Positions 1 to 7,845 of a stretch of 50,517 nucleotides of DNA are shown one piece after another. Each line of letters starts with the position of its first letter. Position 1 is the first letter of the stretch. A program made the position numbers and the translations under genes. Source of the DNA: Actinomycetota bacterium (GTDB lineage: Bacteria > Actinomycetota > CADDZG01 > WHSQ01); contig JACDCD010000065.1 in assembly GCA_013694625.1 (NCBI GenBank), positions 1 through 50,517 of the forward strand. The letters are read 5' to 3'. Below the pieces are notes generated by a model. The model searched no databases. It was not told where the DNA came from and was given only the letters and a program-made list of their open reading frames with translations.

Positions 1-1021
1 CTTCCTGCTGGCGGTTCTCGGACCGGTGCGCCGATTGCATCAATTGCAGATAGTCGATGATCACGAGTCCCAAACCGTGCCGGGCCTTGAGCCTCCGGCA
101 CTTTGCGCGTATCTCCATGAGGGTCACAGTGGCCGAGTCGTCGATGAAAATCGGCGCTTCGGCGAGCTTTCCCAGCGCAGCGGAGAGCCGCGGCCAATCC
201 TGTTCCTGGAGTGTCCCCTTGCGGATCCGCTGTGAATCGACCTTCGCCTCGGAGGAAAGGAACCGCTGCACCAGCTCGTGCCGCCCCATCTCGAGGCTGA
301 AGATCACCACCGGGAGGTTCTCACGGACGGCGGCGTGGAGGGCGAAGTCGCCGAGAAGACTGGACTTTCCCATCGAAGGCCTGGCGGCGACAATGACAAG
401 GTTGGAGGGCTGAAAACCAGAAGTCATCTCGTCGAGGTCGGGGAAGCCCGAGGCAAGGCCGGTCACCGAGGCCCCACGCTCGTAAAGAGCCTCGATCGCC
501 TCCATGTTCTCGGTCAGGAGGCCGTGAATCGGTTGCACCGATTCACGCAGTCGCCGGTTCCCGACTTCGTAGATGAGACCCTCGGCCCGGTCGATCGCAC
601 CTGCGACGTTCTCCGGCATCCCGAAGCCGAGCTCCTGCACCTTAGCCCCGACGTCGACGAGCCGCCGGAGCTGCGCTAGCTCCTCGACGATACGGGCATA
701 GTGGCGCGCCGAAGAGGCCGTCGGATAGGCATCGAGAAGCCCCAGGATGTAGGGCTTTCCACCGATGCTCTCGAGGGTGCCACGACGGCCGAGCTCGTCG
801 GCGACGGTTACCGCGTCGGCGGCTTCACCCTTGCCGTCCAGCGTGAGGATCGTCTCGTAAACCTCTGCGTGGGCGGGCTTGTAGAAGTCCTCTGAATGAA
901 GGATCTCGACGACGTTGGCGATTGCCTCACGCGATTCGAGCATCGCCCCCAGCACCGATTGCTCGGCATCGAGATTGTGCGGGGGTATCCGGTTCGGGCG
1001 CACGGATTGCACCGAAGCCAT
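1..1021 (-). CDS. dnaB: Replicative DNA helicase DnaB (N-terminal part, runs off the window)
   Basis: The hexameric helicase that unwinds DNA ahead of the replisome. About 340 codons are present, starting at ATG 1021 (MASVQSVRPNRIPPHNLDAE) and still open at base 1. The N-terminal DnaB helical domain covers roughly residues 10-110. The linker leads to the RecA-like ATPase core, with a Walker A loop reading ARPSMGKSSL, the segment SLEMGRHELVQRFLSSEA, and LVIIDYLQLM near the cut end. No intein appears in the visible part. It is the last gene of the rpsF-ssb-rpsR-rplI group but is separated from rplI by 266 bp with a terminator and an SOS box, so it is probably its own transcription unit. A GGAGG lies about 15 bases before the ATG, which is a rather long spacing. 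Confidence 0.97.
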   Translation of the reverse strand, partial: MASVQSVRPNRIPPHNLDAEQSVLGAMLESREAIANVVEILHSEDFYKPAHAEVYETILTLDGKGEAADAVTVADELGRRGTLESIGGKPYILGLLDAYPTASSARHYARIVEELAQLRRLVDVGAKVQELGFGMPENVAGAIDRAEGLIYEVGNRRLRESVQPIHGLLTENMEAIEALYERGASVTGLASGFPDLDEMTSGFQPSNLVIVAARPSMGKSSLLGDFALHAAVRENLPVVIFSLEMGRHELVQRFLSSEAKVDSQRIRKGTLQEQDWPRLSAALGKLAEAPIFIDDSATVTLMEIRAKCRRLKARHGLGLVIIDYLQLMQSAHRSENRQQE

Positions 1022-1058
1022 CTGAGCCAAAGAGTTCCTCCACCCCTGAATCGCCTAA

Positions 1059-1074
1059 TCGAACATATGTTCGA
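1059..1074. promoter_or_regulatory. Perfect LexA (SOS) box upstream of dnaB
   Basis: TCGAACATATGTTCGA is a perfect 16-bp palindrome. It matches the actinobacterial LexA box TCGAAC-N4-GTTCGA at every fixed position. It lies 38 bp upstream of the dnaB start, in the region expected to hold the dnaB promoter. The rest of the 266-bp spacer (1075-1228) shows no gene. The match is seen directly; repression by LexA is inferred from the consensus. Confidence 0.75.
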
Positions 1075-1228
1075 ACACTAGCAAGACCCAGTGACAAAAC
1101 CTCGGTTTACGCCACCGGAACCAAGGACGTTAGAACCTCAACCAGGTGAGCAACAAGCCCAACAACCTGTGTCTCTATTGTGGAGAAATATCGGGGGGCG
1201 GGGTTTTGGTTTTCCGCATAGCGAGGAG

Positions 1229-1280
1229 AGCCCGTTCCCGGAGGGACACTTAAAGCTTGCGTGTCCTGAGGGAACGGGCT
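1229..1280 (-). terminator. Terminator hairpin after rplI
   Basis: Long inverted repeat: the arm beginning AGCCCGTTCCC at 1229 pairs with the arm ending GGGAACGGGCT at 1280, about 20 bp per arm with a few mismatches. It starts 8 bp past the rplI stop. No strong U-tract follows on the minus strand, which is common in high-GC actinobacteria. It separates the ribosomal-protein operon from dnaB. Confidence 0.65.
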
Positions 1281-1287
1281 CCCGCAG

Positions 1288-1740
1288 CTACTCTTCGTGC
1301 GCGATCACCTCGACGTTGACCAGCGCATTGACTTCGGCGTGGAGGCGTACTTCTATCTGATGCGTACCGAGAGAGCGGATGGGGTCGTCCAGACGAATGT
1401 CGTGCCGGTCGATCGACTCGTCCAACTGCTCTTCGATCGCCCTGGCGACGTCGGATGAGGTGACAGACCCGAAGAGACGGCCGCCCTCACCGGCGCGCGC
1501 CGAGATATAGACCGGTTCCGCACCCAGCGTTGCGACGCGCGCTGCGGCAGCCTCCTTGGCCCGCTGCTCGCGGTCGAGCCGGGCTCGGCGCATCAACTCG
1601 GCCTGCTTCATAGCGCCCTTGCTTGCGGAGATGGCAAGACCCTTGGGGACCAGGAAGTTACGGGCGTATCCATCTGCGACCGAGAGTAGGTCTCCTTTGA
1701 GGCCGAGCTTTTCTACGTCCTGAGCGAGGATGATCTGCAC
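1288..1740 (-). CDS. rplI: 50S ribosomal protein L9
   Basis: Structural protein of the large ribosomal subunit. The 150-residue product has the usual bacterial L9 length. The N-terminal 23S-binding domain is recognisable from MQIILAQDVEKLGLKGD and the GYARNFLVPKGLA signature (about residues 24-36). A charged connecting helix (MRRARLDREQRAKEAAAARV) joins it to the C-terminal domain with GGRLFGSVTSSDVA. It follows rpsR by 11 bp, so it belongs to the rpsF-ssb-rpsR-rplI operon, and a hairpin terminator follows directly. Nothing unusual is seen. Confidence 0.98.
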   Translation of the reverse strand: MQIILAQDVEKLGLKGDLLSVADGYARNFLVPKGLAISASKGAMKQAELMRRARLDREQRAKEAAAARVATLGAEPVYISARAGEGGRLFGSVTSSDVARAIEEQLDESIDRHDIRLDDPIRSLGTHQIEVRLHAEVNALVNVEVIAHEE

Positions 1741-1751
1741 TTGGGGTGCTC

Positions 1752-2021
1752 CTATCGAGCCGAGTAAGGCAACAAGGCGACTTCGCGCGCGCTCTTGATC
1801 GCGGTCGCGACCTTTCGCTGATGGCGTGTGCAGTTCCCGGTCACGCGGCGCGCCCTTATCTTGCCGCGATCACTCATGAACTTGCGCAGGAGCGAAACGT
1901 CCTTGTAGTCGATGTACTTGTTGCCGTCCGCGCAGAATTGGCAGTACTTCTTCTTGCCTTTGCGCTGAAAGGCAGGCTTGGTGCTCTTTCGGTTCCGGTC
2001 TCTGTCTCTGTCTCTGGCCAC
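1752..2021 (-). CDS. rpsR: 30S ribosomal protein S18
   Basis: Small-subunit protein that pairs with S6 in the ribosomal platform. The 89-residue product has a basic N-terminal tail rich in RD repeats. The S18 core [20 protein letters not shown] is followed by [23 protein letters not shown] early in the protein plus NC and H in the second motif suggest the zinc-binding (C+) type of S18; such genomes often carry a second, cysteine-free copy elsewhere. It begins 3 bp after the ssb stop. Confidence 0.98.
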   Translation of the reverse strand: MARDRDRDRNRKSTKPAFQRKGKKKYCQFCADGNKYIDYKDVSLLRKFMSDRGKIRARRVTGNCTRHQRKVATAIKSAREVALLPYSAR

Positions 2022-2024
2022 CGG

Positions 2025-2495
2025 CTAGAAGCTCCCTTCATCGGCCGGCGCAGGGCCGCCGACGGGCGCAGGCGCCCCCCAGTCCGAACCTCCGCCGCGT
2101 GCGGGCGGAGCCCCGGATTGCATGCCTCCACTGCGTTGAGGCTTCACCACCGTGGCGCTCGCCCATCGCAGAGAGGGACCGATTTCGTCTACCTGGACCT
2201 CGACGGCAGAGCGTTTGTTGCCCTCTGCGTCCTCCCAGGATCTCTGTGAAAGGCGGCCGACGACCACGACGCGGGCGCCCTTTGTCAGGGATTCCGAGAC
2301 GTTCTCGGCCATGTCGCGCCAGCAGCTGCACCGGAAGAACCCGTCGAGCTTGTCGTCCCACCCACCGTCCTGATTTTTGATTCGCCGGTTGACCGCCACG
2401 GTGAAGTTGGCCACCGGCGCGCCGGATGGAGTGAAGCGCAGCTCTGGGTCATCGGTGATGTTACCGACGAGCGTCACGGTGTTGTCACTTGCCAT
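2025..2495 (-). CDS. ssb: Single-stranded DNA-binding protein
   Basis: Binds single-stranded DNA during replication, repair and recombination. The start is set at ATG 2495 (MASDNTVTLVGNITDDPELR), where a GGGAGGAG ribosome-binding site sits 7-9 bases upstream; the frame is open further upstream but has no family similarity there. This gives 156 residues. The OB-fold covers about residues 1-110 (FTVAVNRRIKNQ, FFRCSCWRDMAENV, GARVVVVGRLSQRSWED). A Gly/Pro/Ala-rich linker follows. The C-terminal tip is ADEGSF, less acidic than the usual DDDIPF-type tip that recruits partner proteins. Confidence 0.96.
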   Translation of the reverse strand: MASDNTVTLVGNITDDPELRFTPSGAPVANFTVAVNRRIKNQDGGWDDKLDGFFRCSCWRDMAENVSESLTKGARVVVVGRLSQRSWEDAEGNKRSAVEVQVDEIGPSLRWASATVVKPQRSGGMQSGAPPARGGGSDWGAPAPVGGPAPADEGSF

Positions 2496-2536
2496 GTTCG
2501 TGCTCCTCCCTTGTCTCCCACCTGGATCCGCCGCAG

Positions 2537-2821
2537 CTACTCCGGGCGGACTATTTTGCAACGGACGAATTCGTCGGAGATCTGGATTGTCCGTTCGAGC
2601 TTTTGGGGGACGTCCTCAGCCGCCTGAAAGTTGGTGATGAAGTAGTAACCCTCGCGCTGATGGGCTATCTCGTAGGCGAAGCGTCGGGTGCCCCATCGCT
2701 CGACACCCGTTACCTTCCCACCGGAGTCAGACACGGCCCCGAGGAACCGGTCCACGGCTTTCTGGATGTCGCCTTCTTCGAGACGGGCGTCAACGATCAC
2801 CAGTGCTTCATAAGCTTGCAC
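2537..2821 (-). CDS. rpsF: 30S ribosomal protein S6
   Basis: Small-subunit protein that binds S18. The 94-residue product has the usual S6 fold markers: an N-terminal strand MQAYEALVIVD and the central GTRRFAYEIAHQREGYYFITNF. The start is GTG 2821, with a strong GAGGAGG five bases upstream. It is the first gene of the rpsF-ssb-rpsR-rplI operon, and the 134 bp in front of it contain a perfect hairpin (2901-2920). The gap to the GT87-like gene upstream is long for this strand, so a promoter in this leader is likely. Confidence 0.98.
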   Translation of the reverse strand: MQAYEALVIVDARLEEGDIQKAVDRFLGAVSDSGGKVTGVERWGTRRFAYEIAHQREGYYFITNFQAAEDVPQKLERTIQISDEFVRCKIVRPE

Positions 2822-2900
2822 TCAGGCCTCCTCTGGACTCAGGCGCACTTTGCGACCTCGAGGCCCCGTCTACGCCTGCGGCGCCGACGGAGCAGGGGAA

Positions 2901-2920
2901 GTTGCAGGTGAGCCTGCAAC
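2901..2920 (-). terminator. Perfect 8-bp hairpin between the GT87-like gene and rpsF
   Basis: GTTGCAGG and CCTGCAAC form a perfect 8-bp stem with a 4-base loop. It lies 36 bp after the stop of the upstream membrane-protein gene and 80 bp before rpsF. It could terminate the upstream transcript. It could also be part of an rpsF leader, since S6:S18 complexes bind leader RNA in several bacteria. The sequence does not decide between the two. Confidence 0.4.
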
Positions 2921-2955
2921 CCGGCAACCCTAGCACCTCCCTTCCGTGTCCCTGC

Positions 2956-4200
2956 TTAAGCTCGAGCCGAGCTCCCCGATCCGACCTCTCCCACCTTACG
3001 CAGGAGGTGCGACGATTCCGAGAGCTGCACCACACCGAGCGGCGTCACCGCCGCAGGGGCGCGCATGAAGACCACGATCAACATCGCCAGGAGAGCGGCC
3101 CGACCCCACACGGCCGAGATCAGCGCCACCTTCGCGGGTGTGAAGTCAAGGCCCAGATAGGCGGAGTCATAGAACCAGCGGAAGATGCCGACGTAGAGGA
3201 CGAGATCAACCAGCGAGTAGGCCGCCCACCACCACAACCTCACCCTGAGCAGGACAAAGAACGGGAGCAGCCACAGCACGTACTGGGGCGAATGGACCTT
3301 GTTCCACAACAGGAAGGCGGCCAGGCTCGCGGCACTGACCTGCAGCCAGGGGAACCCCGGCGCGCCCCGGGTGGTGTACCAAGCCCAAACCAAAAGGGCA
3401 ACACAGGAGGCGGCGATGGCCACCAGTGTCACCGTGTTGATGACCTCCGCCCCCGCCGAAGGCCATCCCCAGGCCCACACGGTGTTGAAGTCGGCGGTTC
3501 GGAGACGATGGAACGCGTAAGTGGCCCACCATCCCGCCGGATTCTGGACGAAGAAGGGAGCGTTTGCCGCTACGACCGTCGCACCCGCCACCAGCGCAGC
3601 CTGCATCCCCCCGCGGCGAGAACGCCGCCATTCGTCGAGCACCAGGGGGACAACGAAGAGCAGAGGGTAGAGCTTGAGCGCGCCACCCAGTCCGAGGAGC
3701 CCTGCGCTCCACAGCGTTAGTCCCCGTCGCCAGGCCCAGACCGCGCCCACCACCGCGGCCACAACGAGTAGATCCCAGTTGTGGAAGCCGTAGAGGACGA
3801 GCGCAGGAGCGGCGGCCCACAACAACCCCCTCCAGCCGGTCATGTTGGTCAGAACACCCGCGGTCAGGAGTCCGAACGGAGCCAGGAGCAGAGCCGAGAC
3901 CTTCAGATAGCTGTCGGGGCCGGTGGCAAGAGAGCCGCTTGCCCACATGAAGATCCCGGTGAGCACCGGGTACTCGATGGCCCCGTCGGTCAACTCACCT
4001 CCCACGAGGGCACCATGGATGTAGGGGAAGGTCCCACGGTCGATCGCGCGCCCCGTGTAGAGAGGCTGGATGTCGTTGTAGCAGAGCGTCCGGTACTGGC
4101 GCCCGTCCCAGGGGGCAAGACATCCGGCCTTGAGGGCCCAACCCGCTCCGAGAGTCACGGCACAAACACAGAGGACGAGGGCGGCGCGCCCCGCTCGCAC
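2956..4200 (-). CDS. Polytopic membrane protein, GT87 (DUF2029) mannosyltransferase-like
   Basis: A 414-residue protein with about ten hydrophobic segments, starting with a signal-anchor-like helix (ALVLCVCAVTLGAGWAL). An acidic, aromatic outer loop (YTGRAIDRGTFPYI) and the motif GAIEYPVL after the first helix are typical of the polyprenol-phosphate-dependent GT87/DUF2029 family. Also family-like are LKLYPLLFVVPLVLDEWRR and HSPQYVLWLLPFFVLLR. Family members transfer mannose or similar sugars from a lipid carrier outside the membrane; the substrate here is unknown. It starts 7 bp after ponA. Rv0051, an integral membrane protein, holds the same place beside ponA1 in Mycobacterium, which supports a role in envelope assembly. 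Confidence 0.8.
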   Translation of the reverse strand: MRAGRAALVLCVCAVTLGAGWALKAGCLAPWDGRQYRTLCYNDIQPLYTGRAIDRGTFPYIHGALVGGELTDGAIEYPVLTGIFMWASGSLATGPDSYLKVSALLLAPFGLLTAGVLTNMTGWRGLLWAAAPALVLYGFHNWDLLVVAAVVGAVWAWRRGLTLWSAGLLGLGGALKLYPLLFVVPLVLDEWRRSRRGGMQAALVAGATVVAANAPFFVQNPAGWWATYAFHRLRTADFNTVWAWGWPSAGAEVINTVTLVAIAASCVALLVWAWYTTRGAPGFPWLQVSAASLAAFLLWNKVHSPQYVLWLLPFFVLLRVRLWWWAAYSLVDLVLYVGIFRWFYDSAYLGLDFTPAKVALISAVWGRAALLAMLIVVFMRAPAAVTPLGVVQLSESSHLLRKVGEVGSGSSARA

Positions 4201-4207
4201 TCCCGGG

Positions 4208-6547
4208 TCAGCCCGGTAGACGGGCGCGGCTACGCAGGGCGGCCGGCAGGTTGCCCGGGGGGCCGCTCGGAGACGGGCCCGGAGCCGGATTCCCAGAGGG
4301 GCTCGGTTCGGGGGTGGGGGTTGGTTCCTCGGACGGGGGGGCCGACGGTTCCGGGGTCGGCTCGGGCTCGGGGGTGGGGGACGGCTCTTCGGTAGGGGTG
4401 TCCGACGGTTCGGGAGTCGGCGTCACGCTGGGCGATTCGCTCGGGGTCGGACTGGGCGATTCGCTCGGACTGGGCGATTCGCTCGGACTGGGCTCAGGCG
4501 TGGCGGTCGGGGTCGGTTCCGGAGGTGGTGGCGGATTGAGGACGCTCCCCGAGTCCACCGCGATGGGGAAGGGCTCGATCGGGAGGTCCGCGGTGGCGCG
4601 TGCCATGTAGGCCGCCCAAATCTGGGCCGGGAACGAACCGCCGGTCACCTCGATCCCGTGCACCGGTCTGCAGGTCTCGTCCGGTGCGCAAAAACCCATC
4701 TCGGGCACCTCGAGGGCGCCCCCGGGACCGGGGCGCGCCGGGTATCCCATCCATACGACGGTGGCCAGCTGGGGGACGTGACCGCCAAACCACGCATCGA
4801 CATTGTTCTGGGTTGTGCCCGTCTTGCCGGCGACGGGCCGGCCGATGGCTGCGGCTGTAGCGGTCCCCCCCTCCACCACGTGGGTCAGCGTCTCGTTCAA
4901 GACATCCACCGCCCCCTGGTCGGCCACCCGTTTGGTGTCCAGGGTGCTCTCCTCCAGGCACCGTCGCCCCTCACCTTCCCTGAAGAGGTCAAGGCACCTG
5001 TCCTCGGAATCGGTCACGTACCGAACGGGTTCGACCTCCGGAAGAACACCTCGCCCGGCGAAGGCGGCGTAGGCCCGCGCCATCTCGAGCGGCGTGACGT
5101 CGAGGGTACCGAGAGAGAGCGAGCAGTTGGGCTCGATCGTCCTGCGCGACCCGGTTCCGGTGCGGTCGAACTCGAATCGCCTCAACTTGTCGACGAGGGC
5201 CTCCGGGCCGATCTCGGCGACGAGTTGCGCGTAGACGGTGTTGACGGAGTTGGTGGTGGCCTCGTCGAGCGTAATGGTTCCGTACGCCGCCCCGCCGTAG
5301 TTCTCGGGTTCCCAGGGGCTCCCGTCGGGATCGGCACAGGCCGGCTCGGTCACGGTCGCAGGGCTGGGCCCGGGGAAGTAGGAGCGGGGCGAGATGCCTT
5401 GTTCGATCGCCGCCAGCAGGGTGAACGGCTTGAACGACGATCCCGCCTGTCGTCCGGGAAGGCTCGAAGCGTAGTTGAATCCGCGTGCCTTCTTGACGCT
5501 GGTGTAGTCCGTTCCTCCCACGAAGGCCCGGAGGGCCCCCGACGGCGTCATCGAAACCAAGGCGGCCTGCGGATCACGGGGTTCGGTGAGAGTGCCTGCG
5601 ATTGCCTCTTCCGCATAGCGCTGCATGTCGAGATCGAGCGTCGTGTGGATCTTCAAGCCCCCGGTGTAGAGCCGGTTCCCGTACTTTGGATAGAGATATT
5701 CACGGCGCAACCACTCCATGAAATAAGCGGCTTGCTGATGCTTAATCCGTCCCAGCGCGCCGGAAGCCAGCTTCACCGGCCCTCGGGAGGCGCGCTCGGC
5801 GCGCTGGGCGCTTATGTAGTCCTGTTGCGCCATGAGCCTCAGAACCTGGTTGCGCCGGCCTTTGGCCATCCGGGGGTGCTCGTCGGCCTGGTAGCTCTCA
5901 GGTGACGGGATGATGCCTACGACATAGGCGGCTTCCTGCAGCGTGAGGCCAGAGGCGTGCTTGTCGAAGTAGCTGCGTGCTGCGGCTTCGATGCCATAGG
6001 TGCTGCGTCCCAGATAGATCGTATTGAGATAGAAGCCCAAGATCTGTCGCTTTGAGAACCGGCGCTCGAGCTTGACCGCAAGGATGGCTTCCTTGGCCTT
6101 CCTGCTGAGCGTCTGGGCATCGTCATGCAGCACCGCGTTCTTGACGTACTGCTGCGTGATCGTCGAGCCACCTTGGCGGATCTCGCCGCCGGTGATGTTC
6201 GCCCATGCGGCACGTGCGATGCCACGAACCGAGACGCCGTTGTGCTCGAAGAAGCCGCGATCCTCTGCCGCAACCACTGCTTGCTTGAGATAACGCGGCA
6301 ATTCGGCCGTGTCTACAAGGAATCTACGAACTTCGTCGCTGTAGGTCCCGATGAGCTCACCGTCCCGATCGTAGACCTCGGCGGAGGAAGCGAGCGGCAC
6401 CTCCTTGGGCAGTGGAATTGATGCGAAGGCATAGGTGATCAAGAGGATCCCAAGTCCCAGGAACAGCGTCACGAGTGGAAGGAGCCAACCGAAACGGAGC
6501 AGCGCAGGGGCCTTCGTCGGCGTGGCTGAGGCAGCGGTGCTGGTCAT
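4208..6547 (-). CDS. ponA: Bifunctional class A penicillin-binding protein
   Basis: Polymerises and cross-links peptidoglycan. The 779 residues comprise a short cytoplasmic tail, one TM helix (about 20-43), a GT51 glycosyltransferase domain with the catalytic Glu in EDRGFF (about residue 95) plus GGSTITQQYVKN, and a transpeptidase domain. That domain has the SxxK nucleophile in GSSFKPF (about 371), SxN in TNSVN (about 434) and KTGT (about 572). Residues from about 680 to the end are a Pro/Ser/Thr/Glu-rich tail built from short repeats, probably wall-spanning and disordered. It lies between DUF5318 (36 bp) and the GT87-like gene (7 bp), as in Mycobacterium ponA1. Confidence 0.97.
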   Translation of the reverse strand: MTSTAASATPTKAPALLRFGWLLPLVTLFLGLGILLITYAFASIPLPKEVPLASSAEVYDRDGELIGTYSDEVRRFLVDTAELPRYLKQAVVAAEDRGFFEHNGVSVRGIARAAWANITGGEIRQGGSTITQQYVKNAVLHDDAQTLSRKAKEAILAVKLERRFSKRQILGFYLNTIYLGRSTYGIEAAARSYFDKHASGLTLQEAAYVVGIIPSPESYQADEHPRMAKGRRNQVLRLMAQQDYISAQRAERASRGPVKLASGALGRIKHQQAAYFMEWLRREYLYPKYGNRLYTGGLKIHTTLDLDMQRYAEEAIAGTLTEPRDPQAALVSMTPSGALRAFVGGTDYTSVKKARGFNYASSLPGRQAGSSFKPFTLLAAIEQGISPRSYFPGPSPATVTEPACADPDGSPWEPENYGGAAYGTITLDEATTNSVNTVYAQLVAEIGPEALVDKLRRFEFDRTGTGSRRTIEPNCSLSLGTLDVTPLEMARAYAAFAGRGVLPEVEPVRYVTDSEDRCLDLFREGEGRRCLEESTLDTKRVADQGAVDVLNETLTHVVEGGTATAAAIGRPVAGKTGTTQNNVDAWFGGHVPQLATVVWMGYPARPGPGGALEVPEMGFCAPDETCRPVHGIEVTGGSFPAQIWAAYMARATADLPIEPFPIAVDSGSVLNPPPPPEPTPTATPEPSPSESPSPSESPSPTPSESPSVTPTPEPSDTPTEEPSPTPEPEPTPEPSAPPSEEPTPTPEPSPSGNPAPGPSPSGPPGNLPAALRSRARLPG
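4428..4486. repeat. 17-bp tandem repeats in the ponA tail
   Basis: The 17-mer CTGGGCGATTCGCTCGG occurs three times, at 4428-4444, 4452-4468 and 4470-4486. The last two copies are in an 18-bp period. They encode the SPSESP repeats of the PonA tail. This is a simple coding tandem repeat likely to vary in copy number between strains. Confidence 0.8.
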
Positions 6548-6583
6548 CTGGACAAGACGCGTTCGGTCACGCCGCGGCGCGCG

Positions 6584-7033
6584 TCAACCCCTCTTACGTT
6601 GTTTGTCGGGAGTCCCGTCCGAAACAAACCTGCGCCCTGCCGAGTCGGCGCGGAGGAGATGATTCCACCCGCAGTCGATGCACACCTCAACGGCATAGCA
6701 GGTGAACTCGTCATGCTTTCCGGACAGCTCCTTGAGCCACTCCGGCGGGTAGACGACGCGTCCGTTGTTGTGCTTCAGACCGTCCCCGTACACATAACGG
6801 ACCTTCCTGAGGGTCGAGTGGGAGCAGATCGGGCACGGAGCGTCCAATGGTTCGCCGATGTTCTTGGCAGCCCGCATCAACTCGGGGTGGGCGTCACAAA
6901 CATCAGTGGTCGCCAAGGTGCCGCGCTTGAGCGCCACTATCGAAGCCCGGCGCGCCAGGCTGTAGTCGACCGTCGGCCCCGCCGGAAGTGGCGGCATGCC
7001 GGTGGGATCGAACGATCGCCCTGATCTCGTCAT
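6584..7033 (-). CDS. DUF5318 zinc-ribbon protein
   Basis: A 149-residue soluble protein of the actinobacterial DUF5318 family; the function is unknown. Two CxxC knuckles (CPIC near residue 90 and CIDC near 120) look like one zinc ribbon. Between them lies a conserved stretch containing KVRYVYGDGLKHNNGRVVYP. The N-terminus (VDYSLARRASIVALKRG) is also family-typical. It is the first gene of the minus-strand envelope/ribosome group, 36 bp before ponA. The mycobacterial counterpart is next to ponA1 as well (the Rv0049 position). It is transcribed divergently from padR. No clear Shine-Dalgarno precedes the ATG, so the message may be leaderless. Confidence 0.85.
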   Translation of the reverse strand: MTRSGRSFDPTGMPPLPAGPTVDYSLARRASIVALKRGTLATTDVCDAHPELMRAAKNIGEPLDAPCPICSHSTLRKVRYVYGDGLKHNNGRVVYPPEWLKELSGKHDEFTCYAVEVCIDCGWNHLLRADSAGRRFVSDGTPDKQRKRG

Positions 7034-7126
7034 GGAGAGATGGTAAACGCACCCTCGGACAAGTGGCCCTACCCGAGGGGCCGGCCACTGCCGCCCAGGG
7101 GGCCTCGATTGAGCCGTGTTATCGTG

Positions 7127-7151
7127 TCGATATATCGTTCCGATATATCGA
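7127..7151. promoter_or_regulatory. 25-bp perfect palindrome, likely PadR operator
   Basis: Arms TCGATATATCG (7127-7137) and CGATATATCGA (7141-7151) are perfect inverted repeats around a TTC centre. The site lies 39 bp before padR, in the divergent spacer with DUF5318. AT-rich palindromes of this kind, in otherwise GC-rich DNA, are typical operators of PadR repressors, so autoregulation is likely. Each arm is itself palindromic (CGATATATCG), giving a nested symmetry. Binding is inferred. Confidence 0.7.
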
Positions 7152-7189
7152 TGCTACTCAAGGCCTAGGGAAATGGTGATCGCCTCTCC

Positions 7190-7843
7190 ATGAAGCAGAC
7201 CGGCATGCTGGAGTTGGCCGTGCTCGGGCTCTTGAAAGAGCGCTCGATGCACGGCTACGAGCTCAGGAAACAGCTTAGCGCCAAGCTTGGTCCGTTATGG
7301 CACGTCTCGTGGGGATCCCTGTACCCGGCCCTGAGACGCCTGGCGCGCCGGGGTGCGATCGAAAAGGTCGCCGAGAACGGCCCCAGCCTCGGCCCCGGGC
7401 GCCACAAGACCGCGTATCGGATAACCACCCTCGGTGAAGAATCGTTCGATGGGCTTCTGCGGGAAACCGGCGCGGTTCCCGATCCCGAGCTCTTTGCCTT
7501 GAAGGTGGCCTTCTTTCGCTACCTTCAGCCCGAGATGCGTGTGGCGATGCTCGAACGGCGGCGCATCTACCTGCAGGACAAGTTGGCGCAGTTCAGGTCG
7601 AACCTGCGGGACTACCGGGAGCGCATCGATAGCTACGCGTTGACATTGCAAGACCACGGCATGGCCGTAGTGGAAGACGACATCGAGTGGATCGACGAGC
7701 TCATCTCGAAGGAAAAGAGCCTCGTCGCAGCCGACGTCGACGATAAATCCAGCAGCACCCACAAGCCAAGCTCTAAGGCCAGTAAGGACAGTTCGGATCC
7801 GCAACGGTCCCGGGCGGGGGAAAGCCTGGGGAAGAGGAGGTAG
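7190..7843 (+). CDS. PadR-family transcriptional regulator
   Basis: Winged-helix repressor of 217 residues. The N-terminal PadR domain (about residues 1-90) contains [21 protein letters not shown] and [20 protein letters not shown], with the wing in the following [19 protein letters not shown]-terminal helical dimerisation segment (about 95-180) ends in a Ser/Lys-rich tail. It overlaps the region just before ino1 and is probably co-transcribed with it; the ino1 start is 2 bp beyond its stop. The same PadR-ino1 pairing is found in Mycobacterium (Rv0047c-Rv0046c). The palindrome at 7127-7151 is the obvious operator. The ligand is unknown. Confidence 0.95.
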   Translation: MKQTGMLELAVLGLLKERSMHGYELRKQLSAKLGPLWHVSWGSLYPALRRLARRGAIEKVAENGPSLGPGRHKTAYRITTLGEESFDGLLRETGAVPDPELFALKVAFFRYLQPEMRVAMLERRRIYLQDKLAQFRSNLRDYRERIDSYALTLQDHGMAVVEDDIEWIDELISKEKSLVAADVDDKSSSTHKPSSKASKDSSDPQRSRAGESLGKRR

Positions 7844-7845
7844 TG

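Noticed and set aside
4428-4494. Possible CRISPR-like repeats
   Set aside because: The copies are direct 17-18 bp coding repeats with no spacers and encode the SPSESP tail of PonA.
4658-5905. Long plus-strand open frame (415 codons) antisense to ponA
   Set aside because: PonA on the other strand has all class A PBP motifs over this range; the antisense frame has no family features and is a product of high GC.
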